Assembly: GCF_007994225.1 (NCBI RefSeq)
Contig: NZ_VLLL01000005.1
Coordinates: forward strand, 1,721,142-1,785,141
DNA length: 64,000 nt
Direction: 5' to 3'
From: Stackebrandtia albiflava
GTDB lineage: Bacteria; Actinomycetota; Actinomycetes; Mycobacteriales; Micromonosporaceae
This document shows, piece after piece, positions 33,070 to 40,480 of the stretch (position 1 is the stretch's first letter; every line of letters starts with the position of its first letter). The notes under the pieces are model-generated. The model saw only the letters and a list, made by a program, of their open reading frames with translations. It was not told where the DNA came from and searched no databases. Made by a program: the position numbers and the translations under genes.

Positions 33070-33758
33070 GTGTCCATCCTATGGCGGCCCGGCGACTCAG
33101 AGCTCCTGAATTGTTGGCGTCTGATCAGGGAGGGGCGCATCAGGTGGATGAATGGCAAGGCGGAGGGTCTTCTGCGTACCGGTGTTGTACGCGGAAGACC
33201 CGACAACGCCGCCAGTCGCCGCCTGAGCGTTCCGAGCCAGACAGTCCAATGATTCAGGAGCTCTAATAAGTCGGCCAACCGGTACGCCACCTCGGTACGC
33301 CACTCGTCGAGGTCCGGTGTGACGGCGGGATCGGTGTGGAAGAACTCGAAACGGCCGCCCCAGTACTCGCGCCCGTCCCGAACCCGCACGTCCCAGCGCC
33401 GGCCCTCCCCTGCGGCGGTCTCACGGAGTTCCGCCTCGACACCGAACAGACCGTCCGGGTGGCCGTGGTGGGTGGCGACGACGTACCGCCCCGCCGGGAT
33501 CTCGGCCACGACCACCTCACCGTCGGGTGCGACGTCGGCGGTGACCGATACGCCCACGTGGACCTCGTACTCGCCGTCCCCCTCCGGGACGCTCAGATAC
33601 CGGTACAGCAGGGGCCCGGCCGGGCTCACACCCCGCTCGTCGAGCCAGCCGAACACCCGGGGCACCAGCGCGTTCACCACTCCCCACTCGGCCAGCCGCA
33701 CCCACGCCGGGATACCGACGTAACGGCGGGCGTCCCATCGCCGTGTCTCCATCTCCAT
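33066..33758 (-). CDS. GyrI-like small-molecule-binding protein with a repeat-derived C-terminus
   Basis: 230 residues. The first 175 or so follow an effector-binding (GyrI-like/AraC effector) fold: MEMETRRWDARRYVGIPAW, YEVHVGVSVTADVAP, EIPAGRYVVATHHGHPDGLF and YWGGRFEFFHTDPAV. After LADLL the frame enters a 166-bp element with terminal inverted repeats (33099-33264). It exits with a non-homologous Arg/Pro-rich tail of about 55 residues. Without the element the frame would end about 15 residues later. GAGGAGG about 7 bp before the ATG at 33758 fixes the start. Function of the altered protein is uncertain. Confidence 0.75.
   Translation of the reverse strand: MEMETRRWDARRYVGIPAWVRLAEWGVVNALVPRVFGWLDERGVSPAGPLLYRYLSVPEGDGEYEVHVGVSVTADVAPDGEVVVAEIPAGRYVVATHHGHPDGLFGVEAELRETAAGEGRRWDVRVRDGREYWGGRFEFFHTDPAVTPDLDEWRTEVAYRLADLLELLNHWTVWLGTLRRRLAALSGLPRTTPVRRRPSALPFIHLMRPSLIRRQQFRSSESPGRHRMDT
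33099..33264. mobile_element. 166-bp MITE-like element with 13-bp terminal inverted repeats
   Basis: AGAGCTCCTGAAT at 33099-33111 is repeated as its exact complement at 33252-33264. Allowing two mismatches the repeats extend to about 19 bp (a shared TTGG follows). The inside contains a 15-bp hairpin (33165-33179 with 33187-33201, one G-T pair) and no gene. No clear target-site duplication is visible. The element lies inside the 3' end of the GyrI-like gene. Confidence 0.65.
33165..33201. repeat. Hairpin inside the MITE-like element
   Basis: GGGTCTTCTGCGTAC at 33165-33179 pairs with 33187-33201 with one wobble, around a 7-nt loop. It could act as a terminator or RNA structure carried by the element. 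Confidence 0.55.
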
Positions 33759-33838
33759 GTGTGCGTCCTCCTCGGTTCGATGTCGCACGTGTCGGGAGGG
33801 GTTACGACGGAGCCCGCCGGAGACGACCGGTGTGTGAG

Positions 33839-34752
33839 TCACGTCACGGCGGACAGTCGGTCCGGCAGGCCGAAGTCGCCGAACCGGTCCGTCATGTCGA
33901 GGAAGGTCACCACCTCCGCGATTCCGCCGTCACGTATCCCCAGTACGACGAGCGCCCATGGAACGTGACCGCCCTCCACCGGGTCGGGCCGGTACTGTCC
34001 GAAACCGGGCGCGCCGTTGACGGCGGCGGGTACCAGCCGGGCGTTCCGGCAGAACTCGGTGCCGGCCACGGCTTCGGCGATGAGCCGGCCGCCGCGCCAC
34101 CACGCGGCGAACGGCGGCATCGACATGACGGCGTCGTCGCGCAGCAGTCCGACCAGCGACTCGACGTCGTGCGCGGTGAACGCGGCGACGTAGTCGTCCA
34201 GCAGGCGGCGTTGCGCCGGGTCGAGCGGCATGGCGGGTTCCACGGGGAGGTCGCGGTACCGGGCGAGCGTCTGACGGGCACGCCGCAGCACGCCCGCCAC
34301 GGCGGTCGAGGTGGTGGCGAGCAGTCCGGCGATCTCGTCCGTGCGCCACGCCAGTACGTCGGCGAGGATGACGACGGCACGTTGCCGTGCGGGCAGGCGC
34401 TGAAGCGCCGCGACGAACGCCAGGGTGATCGACTCCCGTGCCGCCACCGCGTCGGCCGGATCCCGGTACTCCGGCAGTACGGCAGTACGGCGGAGTCCGG
34501 CACCGGCGTGATCCACCGCTCCGGCGGTGCGGGGGCTCCCAGCGGTGCGTCGAGGGCGACGGGACCGCCCAGGTCCACCGGACGTGCCCGCCTGCCCCGG
34601 CGGCGCAGCACGTCCCGGCTCAGATTCGTCGCGATGGCGAACAACCAGGTGCGGGCGGAGCCGCGCAAGGGCTCGAAGTCGGCGTGGCGGCGCCACGCCC
34701 TGGTGAACGTCTCCTGGACGACGTCCTCCGCGTCGGGAAGTGAACCGAGCAT
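33839..34752 (-). pseudogene. ECF RNA polymerase sigma factor with SnoaL-like domain, C-terminal part (interrupted and frameshifted)
   Basis: The minus-strand sequence opens with MLGSLPDAEDVVQETFTRAW, the middle of sigma region 2, so the N-terminus is missing here. The first frame carries region 2 (RTWLFAIATNLSRDVLRRRG). At 34474-34489 an 8-bp direct duplication (GGCAGTAC twice) shifts the frame. The second frame then continues with EYRDPADAVAARESI, region 4 (LQRLPARQRAVVILADVLAW) and a SnoaL-like tail (VVLGIRDGGIAEVVTFLDMT). Removing one copy of the 8 bp restores a single frame (SAVLPEYRDPADA). The missing N-terminus lies 1.7 kb away at 36455-36531 beyond a tnpB element. The type resembles ECF factors with C-terminal SnoaL domains. 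Inactive as it stands. Confidence 0.85.
34474..34489. repeat. 8-bp tandem duplication causing a frameshift
   Basis: GGCAGTAC occurs twice in direct tandem (34474-34481 and 34482-34489). Deleting one copy rejoins the two frames of the sigma-factor gene without loss of any conserved residue. Confidence 0.85.
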
Positions 34753-34765
34753 CCGTTGGCATCCT

Positions 34766-34785
34766 CACTGCCCTATAGGGCGGTG
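34766..34785. repeat. Right-end subterminal hairpin of the tnpB element
   Basis: CACTGCCCTATAGGGCGGTG forms a 10-bp self-complementary dyad with one wobble. It overlaps the tnpB stop codon and lies 12 bp from the inferred right end. The 3' part of tnpB together with this end is where the guide (omega) RNA of TnpB systems is normally encoded. Confidence 0.6.
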
Positions 34786-36104
34786 GTTCCTACGGTGTCT
34801 TCGATGCGGGTGTCGGCCCGGTTGTCGAGGTCACTTCGGTGGGTTCCTGTTTCACGGCGCGGTGCCGGAATGTCCGGTCTTATCTGCGCTCCACAGGCGT
34901 TTAGGCTCTCCGCCTGCCCGGCGGCGAGGTCGGCGAGTATGCGCCTGCCCTCGTTCCTGATGTTGATCTGGGCGTTGACATCCCGGTCGTGGTGTGTCCC
35001 GCACGGGCATGTCCATTGGCGCACCGACAGTCCCGTAAGACCCTTCGGCCCGGTGATGGCCGCGCACGCGCTGCACATCCGGGTGGAGGGGAACCACCGG
35101 TCGACGCGGGCGAAGCCGCGCCCGTACCGGGCGCACTTCGTCTCCAGGGCGCGCAGGAACGCGCCCAGGGCCTGGTCGTGGACGGATTTGCCGCGCCTGC
35201 CCTTTCTGGTGGCCATGCCCTTGACGTTCAGGTCCTCGACATAGACCGCTTGGTTCTCACGGACTATCGCGGTGGTCGCCTGCTCGATGAAGTCGCGTCG
35301 CCGGTTGGCGATGCGGGCATGCACTTTAGCGAGCGTGACACGGGCTTTCGCGCGGTTCTTTGAGCCTTGCTGCTTGCGTGACAGTTCGCGGGACGCTTTG
35401 CGAAGTTTCCGTTCGGCCTGCCGGAAGAACTTCGGGGACGTGATGACACGGCCTTTAAGGACAGCGAAACTGGACAACCCGAGGTCGATACCCGTGTCAT
35501 CAGCGACGTCGGGCAACGGCTCGGGTTCACCGATGTCGACCACGAACGAAGCGAAGTACTTGCCGGTGCTGTCCTTGACCACGGTCACACTCGACGGTTC
35601 GGCCGGAAGCCGACGCGACCACCGGACGTCCAGGTCACCGATCTTCGGCAGACGCAGCCTCTTGTTGTCCAAGACCCGGAACCGGGCGTTGCGGGTGAAC
35701 CGGATCGACTGCCGGGCCGAGCGTTTCTTAAACCTCGGCGGACCCAGTTTCGCGCCCTTACGCTTCCCCTTCACCGAGTCGAAGAAATTCCGGTGCGCCC
35801 TATCGCAATCGGCCAGGGCCTGTTGCAGCACCACGGCCGACACCTCTGCCAAGAACTCCCGACCAGGTGTCTTCTTCGCCTCAGTGATCAGCTTCTTCGA
35901 CAGCTCACCGGTAGTCGGGTACGGCGACCCGGACCGGTACGCCTGCTTGCGTGCCGCCACCGCGTCGTTGAACACCACACGGGCACACCCGAACGCCTTG
36001 GCCAACGCGATGCGCTGCCCCGGCGACGGATACACACGGTACCGGTAGCGAAGCTGCACAAGACACAATGTAAACCCTTGGTTAATGCCCGAACACTCCG
36101 ACAT
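34773..36104 (-). CDS. tnpB: TnpB RNA-guided nuclease (IS200/IS605/IS607 family accessory protein)
   Basis: 443 residues as an open frame. The RuvC-like core is intact: TGIDLGLSSFAVL (first Asp), AVYVEDLNVKGMA (Glu) and HDRDVNAQINIRNEG (last Asp). The zinc finger between them reads CSACAAITG and TCPCG. The N-terminal helix-turn-helix and WED-like region starts LRYRYRVYPSPGQRIALAKA. TnpB is the ancestor-like relative of Cas12 and cuts DNA complementary to its omega RNA. The first ATG is at 36104, but a TTG at 36068 with AAGGG 5 bp upstream, or a GTG at 36059, may be the true start. No tnpA is found, so the element depends on another transposase or is immobile. Confidence 0.88.
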   Translation of the reverse strand: MSECSGINQGFTLCLVQLRYRYRVYPSPGQRIALAKAFGCARVVFNDAVAARKQAYRSGSPYPTTGELSKKLITEAKKTPGREFLAEVSAVVLQQALADCDRAHRNFFDSVKGKRKGAKLGPPRFKKRSARQSIRFTRNARFRVLDNKRLRLPKIGDLDVRWSRRLPAEPSSVTVVKDSTGKYFASFVVDIGEPEPLPDVADDTGIDLGLSSFAVLKGRVITSPKFFRQAERKLRKASRELSRKQQGSKNRAKARVTLAKVHARIANRRRDFIEQATTAIVRENQAVYVEDLNVKGMATRKGRRGKSVHDQALGAFLRALETKCARYGRGFARVDRWFPSTRMCSACAAITGPKGLTGLSVRQWTCPCGTHHDRDVNAQINIRNEGRRILADLAAGQAESLNACGAQIRPDIPAPRRETGTHRSDLDNRADTRIEDTVGTTAL

Positions 36105-36454
36105 ACGTACAGGCCGTCACCGTGCAAACCTCACACACGCCCACTCGGTAACCGTCACGAAGCACCGACACCAAGATATTCACCGACACCCACCTGTCCC
36201 GGATGCAAGACATCACACGATACGTGTGCGCCGATATAAAGGAGTGTCATCCCGCCGCTTGCGTCAAGAGTCCCCCGACCTCATACGACACTACTGGCGC
36301 GCCAAAAGCCTCCGGCCGGGATCCTACTTCGCCGCATCAGTCGACGGCGCACCAATATCCAACGTTCAGCAGTACATCGAACAACAGAACCATCCCACCC
36401 AGCCCCTAGACCCGTCCCACCACCACCCTAAAGACAGTGCACTACGGCAGAAGT
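36105..36454. other. Non-coding left-end region of the tnpB element
   Basis: 350 bp without a gene. It is visibly less GC-rich than the genome around it, consistent with foreign origin. It contains a small dyad CACACG-ATA-CGTGTG at 36214-36228. The tnpB promoter and the left-end recognition structure should lie here. Confidence 0.6.
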
Positions 36455-36531
36455 CGGTAGCAGTAGCCCAGCAGTTCACGCCGGTGGGCCGCCGTCCAGC
36501 GGCTCACGTCGTCCGCAGCCCGTGTCGTCAC
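36455..36531 (-). pseudogene. N-terminal fragment of the interrupted ECF sigma factor
   Basis: From the GTG at 36531 the minus strand encodes 25 residues ending RRELLGYCYR, then enters the tnpB element and stops within a few codons. HRRELLGYCYR-MLGSL is the normal start of region 2 in ECF sigma factors, so this fragment joins exactly to the C-terminal part at 34752. It lies 40 bp behind the luciferase-like monooxygenase gene. Confidence 0.8.
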
Positions 36532-36571
36532 CCGTCCGATTCTGGCCGAGACCGGTGACGTTTCCGGTGGT

Positions 36572-37573
36572 TCAGGCGGACGTGGGCAGGTCGGCGGCGA
36601 GGTCGACCAGGCGGGCGTGCGAGTCCAACTGGCGTTCCCGGTCGAACGCGGCGGTGGTGATCAACAGTTCGTCGGCCCCCGAGGTGGACACGACGTCGGT
36701 GAGTGCCCGCCTCACCTGGGCCGCCGTACCGGCTATGCCGCCCCGCATCGCCTGGTCGAGGTATCGCCGTTGCCGTTCCGTCATCCGCACCGCGTGGACG
36801 TCGGCGGGGTCCCACAGGGGCGGGAACTCGCCACCGGTGCGGGACGTCGCGGTGGACCACGCCTCCGAGATCAACAGGTCACGGGCTCGGGTCTCGGAGT
36901 CGGCCACCGCGACCGACGCCGAGACGACGACGTGGGAACGGCTCGACCAGTCCGACGGCACGAAGGCGGAACGGTAGGCGTCGATGTGTTCCCGCATGGC
37001 GGACGCGCCCCGTACCGGCGCGATCACCAGCGGCAACCCGAGTTCGGCCGCCAGTGCGGCACCGGCGCCGGTGGCGAGTAGGAACGGTCGCGGCCGGCTG
37101 CCCTCACCGGGGCGGGCGCGGACGCCGGGGAAGGCGGTCTGGTCACCGCGCAGGTAGCCGAGGAGTTCGGTGACCCGTTCGGCGTGGTCGTCGGCGTCGG
37201 TGCCGCGCAGCGCGGCGCGGACGGCCGGGGTGAAACCGGTGGACCGGCCCAGGCCGAGGTCGATCCGGCCCGGGTACAGGGCCTCCAGTACGCCGAACTG
37301 TTCGGCCACCACCAGCGGCGAGTGGTTGGGGAGCATGACCCCTCCGGTGCCGACCCTGATCCGTGAGGTGCGCGCGGCCACGGCGGCGGCGAGCACGGTC
37401 GGTGCCGATCCGGCGATACCGGGCACACTGTGGTGTTCCGACACCCAGAACCGGTGGAAGCCGAGTCGTTCGACGGCCTCGGCCATGGCGACGGTGGCGC
37501 GCAGTGCGGCCTCGGGTGTCTCTCCGGCACGCACGCCCGAACGATCCAGTATGGAGAGCGGAATGGGGGTCAC
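36572..37573 (-). CDS. Luciferase-like (LLM class) flavin-dependent monooxygenase
   Basis: About 333 residues. The bacterial-luciferase (TIM barrel) signature is present: LGFHRFWVSEHHSVPGIAG, SRIRVGTGGVMLPNHSPLVV, AEQFGVLEALYPGRIDLGLG and RSTGFTP. It matches the MsnO8-type single-component LLM group with FMN or F420 as cofactor. Substrate unknown. The start is placed at the GTG at 37573 (VTPIPLSILDRSG), which gives the usual family length; no strong ribosome site is present and the frame continues upstream. The interrupted sigma-factor gene follows on the same strand. Confidence 0.85.
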   Translation of the reverse strand: MTPIPLSILDRSGVRAGETPEAALRATVAMAEAVERLGFHRFWVSEHHSVPGIAGSAPTVLAAAVAARTSRIRVGTGGVMLPNHSPLVVAEQFGVLEALYPGRIDLGLGRSTGFTPAVRAALRGTDADDHAERVTELLGYLRGDQTAFPGVRARPGEGSRPRPFLLATGAGAALAAELGLPLVIAPVRGASAMREHIDAYRSAFVPSDWSSRSHVVVSASVAVADSETRARDLLISEAWSTATSRTGGEFPPLWDPADVHAVRMTERQRRYLDQAMRGGIAGTAAQVRRALTDVVSTSGADELLITTAAFDRERQLDSHARLVDLAADLPTSA

Positions 37574-37685
37574 ATCGACGACAACGTCCCGCCGCACGGC
37601 CGAATTTCGGCCGGTGTCGGTCGTCACCCGCGCACTGCGGCACCAGGTCTCCCCCGCGGCGTGGTCGGCACCACGATGCGGAATG

Positions 37686-37704
37686 CGAACACGTGTTCTA
37701 CACT
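37686..37704 (+). promoter_or_regulatory. SOS-box-like palindrome and -10 element of a leaderless promoter
   Basis: CGAACACGTGTTC at 37686-37698 contains the perfect 12-bp palindrome GAACACGTGTTC and fits the Gram-positive LexA consensus (CGAAC-N4-GTTC). It abuts TACACT at 37699-37704, a good -10 hexamer 6 bp before the ATG at 37711. LexA binding there would block this promoter. Confidence 0.6.
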
Positions 37705-37710
37705 CGGGCG

Positions 37711-38724
37711 ATGCGTTGGGAACAGTTGAGCCCGGTCGAGGCCGATTCGGGCCCCACGCCGCCGCTGATCCCCCGAGCAGCGGTGGCACGTACGTTCGAC
37801 ACGCCTGAGTTCGCCGGCCTGACGTTCTACGAGATCCACGCCCGCTCGATCATCAACCGGGTCCCCGCCGAGTCACGGATGCCGTTCCGGCACACGGTGA
37901 ACCCGTATCGCGGTTGCAGCCACGCGTGCCGCTACTGTTTCGCCCGCAACACTCACCGATACCTGGATCTTGACAGCGGCGCCGACTTCGACTCCAAGGT
38001 CGTCGTCAAGGTCAACGCGGCGGAGTTGCTGCGCCGCGAACTGCGGGCACCCCGGTGGCGCGGTGAGCACGTCGCCATGGGAACCAATGTGGACTGCTAT
38101 CAGCGGGCCGAGGGCCGGTACCGGCTCATGCCCGGGATAATCTCGGCGCTCACCGAAGCCGCCAACCCGTTCTCCATCCTCACCAAGGGGACGCTGATAC
38201 TGCGTGACCTGCCGCTGTTGACCGAGGCCGCGATCCGCACCTCGGTGCACACCTCGGTGTCGGTCGGCTTCCTCGACACCGAGGTGTGGCGGCAGGTGGA
38301 ACCGGGGACGCCCCGTCCCACCGCCCGGTTGGACGCGTGCGCGAGACTCACGGACGCCGGCGTGGAGTGCGGCGTCCTCATCGCACCGGTGCTGCCGTTC
38401 CTGACCGACTCCGACGCCCAGCTGCGCGAGACGGTCGCGGCCTGCGCCGAGGCCGGAGCCACCAGCGTCACCGCGATCACGCTCCATCTGCGCCCCGGCG
38501 CACGCGAGTGGTACCTGGCATGGCTGCGCGAGGCGCACCCCGACCTGCTGCCGCGCTACCGGCGGTTGTACTCCGGCGGGTCCTACGCCGCCGCGAGCTA
38601 CCGTCGCCGCATCTCCGACACGGTCAGGGAGCTGGCCGAACGGCACGGCGTCCGCCGCCGGCCCCATCGCGGTACCCCCGCGCCGCCCGTGGTGGCGCCA
38701 CCGGCGCAGCCCAGGCTGTTCTGA
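37711..38724 (+). CDS. Rv2578c-family radical SAM protein
   Basis: 337 residues. The radical-SAM cluster motif is NPYRGCSHACRYCFARNTH (C-x3-C-x2-C). It is preceded by RVPAESRMPFRHTVNPY and followed by VAMGTNVDCYQRAEGRYRLM and SILTKGTLILRDLPLL, the pattern of the Rv2578c / spore-photoproduct-lyase-like group. The role is undetermined; relatives repair DNA photoproducts. The ATG at 37711 is chosen because it fits a leaderless promoter with an SOS-box-like operator. The C-terminus is Arg/Pro-rich. Convergent with the OsmC gene, separated by a hairpin. Confidence 0.88.
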   Translation: MRWEQLSPVEADSGPTPPLIPRAAVARTFDTPEFAGLTFYEIHARSIINRVPAESRMPFRHTVNPYRGCSHACRYCFARNTHRYLDLDSGADFDSKVVVKVNAAELLRRELRAPRWRGEHVAMGTNVDCYQRAEGRYRLMPGIISALTEAANPFSILTKGTLILRDLPLLTEAAIRTSVHTSVSVGFLDTEVWRQVEPGTPRPTARLDACARLTDAGVECGVLIAPVLPFLTDSDAQLRETVAACAEAGATSVTAITLHLRPGAREWYLAWLREAHPDLLPRYRRLYSGGSYAAASYRRRISDTVRELAERHGVRRRPHRGTPAPPVVAPPAQPRLF

Positions 38725-38754
38725 CCGTCTCCGGTTTCGACGCGTGAGAGCCGC

Positions 38755-38805
38755 CTCGGGTGGCCGGCGAGCCCGGAAGGCGTGCACGGGCCCGGACCAC
38801 CCGAG
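38755..38805. terminator. Hairpin between convergent radical SAM and OsmC genes
   Basis: CTCGGGTGG at 38755-38763 pairs with 38797-38805, with further internal pairing (GCCCG with CGGGC). Position between convergent stops supports termination. Confidence 0.5.
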
Positions 38806-38819
38806 ACGGGAAGGGCGGG

Positions 38820-39215
38820 TCACGTGACGATGCCGACCTCGGTGCCCTGTGACAGCGACCGGCTCACGGTGCACGCACGGGTGTGCACCCGCTCGGCCAC
38901 CGCCTCGTACACCGCGGCGGCCTCGGGGTCGTCGGCCGGGAGTTCGACGTCGTAGTCGACGGTCACCGGCCCCAGCAACGTCGGTGCGACCTTCTCGGCG
39001 GTCACGTCCATCGCCAACCGGGTCAGCCGGTGGCCCCGTTGCGCCGTCAGCGGTTCGACGGTGACGATGTTGCAGCCGCCGACCGCCGCGAGCAGCAGCT
39101 CCACCGGGGTGAATCCACCGGGGAGGTCCGTGCCTCCGATCACGACCTCACCACCCCGGTCGTTGCGCGCGATGAAACCGCCGTCGTCCGTCCGTTCCAC
39201 TCGTACCGAGGCCAT
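38820..39215 (-). CDS. OsmC-family peroxiredoxin-like protein
   Basis: 131 residues. The two redox cysteines lie in VELLLAAVGGCNIVTVE and in VHTRACTVSRSLSQG, the OsmC/Ohr arrangement. The N-terminal strand pair (VRVERTDDGGFIARNDRGG) is typical. Proteins of this family reduce organic hydroperoxides with thiols in the cytosol. GAAGGAG 8 bp before the ATG fixes the start. It is divergent from the FAD monooxygenase-like gene. Confidence 0.88.
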   Translation of the reverse strand: MASVRVERTDDGGFIARNDRGGEVVIGGTDLPGGFTPVELLLAAVGGCNIVTVEPLTAQRGHRLTRLAMDVTAEKVAPTLLGPVTVDYDVELPADDPEAAAVYEAVAERVHTRACTVSRSLSQGTEVGIVT

Positions 39216-39343
39216 CGGCCCGCTCCTTCTGTCGATTCAGGTGAAGACGTCGGCGGAAACCCGGCCGCGTCGCCGGGTATTCCATTCCCGGCGCGGACCA
39301 GTGTCACACCCGTCGGCGGAATCCCCCGCGCGCGCCGACCGTT

Positions 39344-40429
39344 GTGCCGGACGTGAACCGTGACGTGGACGTGGTGGTGGTCGGAGCCGGGCAGGCCGGG
39401 CTCTCGGCCGCGTACTTCCTGCGCAAGGCGGGTCTCGTCCCCGATGAGGACTTCGTCGTCCTCGACCGCTACAACGGGCCGGGCGGTGCGTGGCGCCACC
39501 GGTGGCCGTCGCTGACCTTCACCACGGTCCACGGGATCCACCAGCTCCCCGGCATGGCCGTTCCCGAACCGGATCCGGCCGAGTCGGTCGCGCCGGTGGT
39601 GTCGGCGTACTTCGGTGAGTACGAACGCCGGTTCGCGCTTCCGGTCCACCGGCCCGTCGACGTCCGTGAGGTCCGTGACCTCCCGGACGGGCGGCTCGTC
39701 GTGACGACCGACGACGGGGAGTGGCGGACCAGGGCACTGGTGAACGCCACCGGCACGTGGGAGAAACCCTTCTGGCCGTACTACCCCGGGCAGGAGCGGT
39801 TCTCCGGCCGCCAACTCCACACCGCCGATTACCGGGACCGGGAGGAGTTCCGCGACCGGCGGGTCCTGGTGGTGGGCGGAGGGGCCTCCGGTATCCAACT
39901 GTTGATGGAGATCGCGGAGGTCGCCTCGCGCACGTACTGGGTCACGCGGCGGGAACCGGTGTTCGTCGACCGGCCGTTCGACCGGGACTGGGGTCGGGAG
40001 GTCGTGGCACGTGTGGCCGACCGCGTCAGCCGTGGACTGCCTCCCGAGAGCGTCGTCAAGGCCACCGGATACCGGCTCACACCACAGATCGAGGCCGCGC
40101 GCCGAGACGGTCCCCTGCGCCGGCTCCCGATGTTCGACCGGATCGAACCCACCGGCGTGCGGTGGCGGGACGGCCGCTTCGCGGAGGTGGACGTGATCCT
40201 GTGGGCCACCGGCTTCCGCGCGGCGTTGGACCACCTCGCGCCGCTGCGGTTGCGCGGGCCGGGCGGCGGGATCGTCATGGACGGCACCCGAGTCGCCGCC
40301 GACCCCCGGATCCACCTGGTCGGATACGGCCCCTCCGCCAGCACGATCGGCGCCAATCGGGCGGGACGCGATGCGGTCCGGGAACTGCGGAGGTTCCTGG
40401 CGCGACGGCCGCAGCCGGTGGCCGCCTGA
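39344..40429 (+). CDS. Flavin-containing monooxygenase-like FAD/NAD(P)-binding oxidoreductase (CzcO-like)
   Basis: 361 residues. The first dinucleotide motif is VVVVGAGQAGLSAAYFL, the second VLVVGGGASGIQLLMEI. A RWPSLTF segment and the ATG motif (DVILWATGFRAALDHL) mark the FMO/BVMO-like group. The complete FMO fingerprint FxGxxxHxxxF is only partly kept (RFSGRQLHTADY). A soluble oxidoreductase; substrate unknown. A GTG at 39344 is used as start because the FAD motif begins 9 residues later. Confidence 0.87.
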   Translation: MPDVNRDVDVVVVGAGQAGLSAAYFLRKAGLVPDEDFVVLDRYNGPGGAWRHRWPSLTFTTVHGIHQLPGMAVPEPDPAESVAPVVSAYFGEYERRFALPVHRPVDVREVRDLPDGRLVVTTDDGEWRTRALVNATGTWEKPFWPYYPGQERFSGRQLHTADYRDREEFRDRRVLVVGGGASGIQLLMEIAEVASRTYWVTRREPVFVDRPFDRDWGREVVARVADRVSRGLPPESVVKATGYRLTPQIEAARRDGPLRRLPMFDRIEPTGVRWRDGRFAEVDVILWATGFRAALDHLAPLRLRGPGGGIVMDGTRVAADPRIHLVGYGPSASTIGANRAGRDAVRELRRFLARRPQPVAA

Positions 40430-40480
40430 CGGGCTTCGGCCGAACGGTCTCACCACAGTGGGAACGGCCGCCCGGCGGGT

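Larger units (their letters stand above)
34754..36454 (-). mobile_element. tnpB-only IS200/IS605- or IS607-type element inserted in a sigma-factor gene
   Basis: Boundaries are inferred by rejoining the sigma-factor gene: native sequence stops at 36455 (codons ...GYCYR) and resumes at 34753 (G of CGG-ATG, MLGSL). The flanks share the dinucleotide CG, so each edge is uncertain by 2 bp. The 1.7-kb insert carries tnpB, no tnpA transposase and no classical terminal inverted repeats. Subterminal dyads occur at both ends (34766-34785 and, near the other end, AGTGCACT at 36436-36443). Such ends match single-strand or serine-recombinase type elements. Confidence 0.75.

Noticed and set aside
33099-33264. 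Assigning the short element to IS5 or IS630 by target duplication
   Set aside because: No matching target-site duplication is visible on the two sides, so the family is left open.
34754-36454. A tnpA transposase inside the tnpB element
   Set aside because: No Y1 transposase or serine recombinase frame was found between the inferred ends.
36085-36558. 157-codon plus-strand frame across the left end of the tnpB element
   Set aside because: It is antisense to the sigma-factor fragment and tnpB start, with no ribosome site and random composition.
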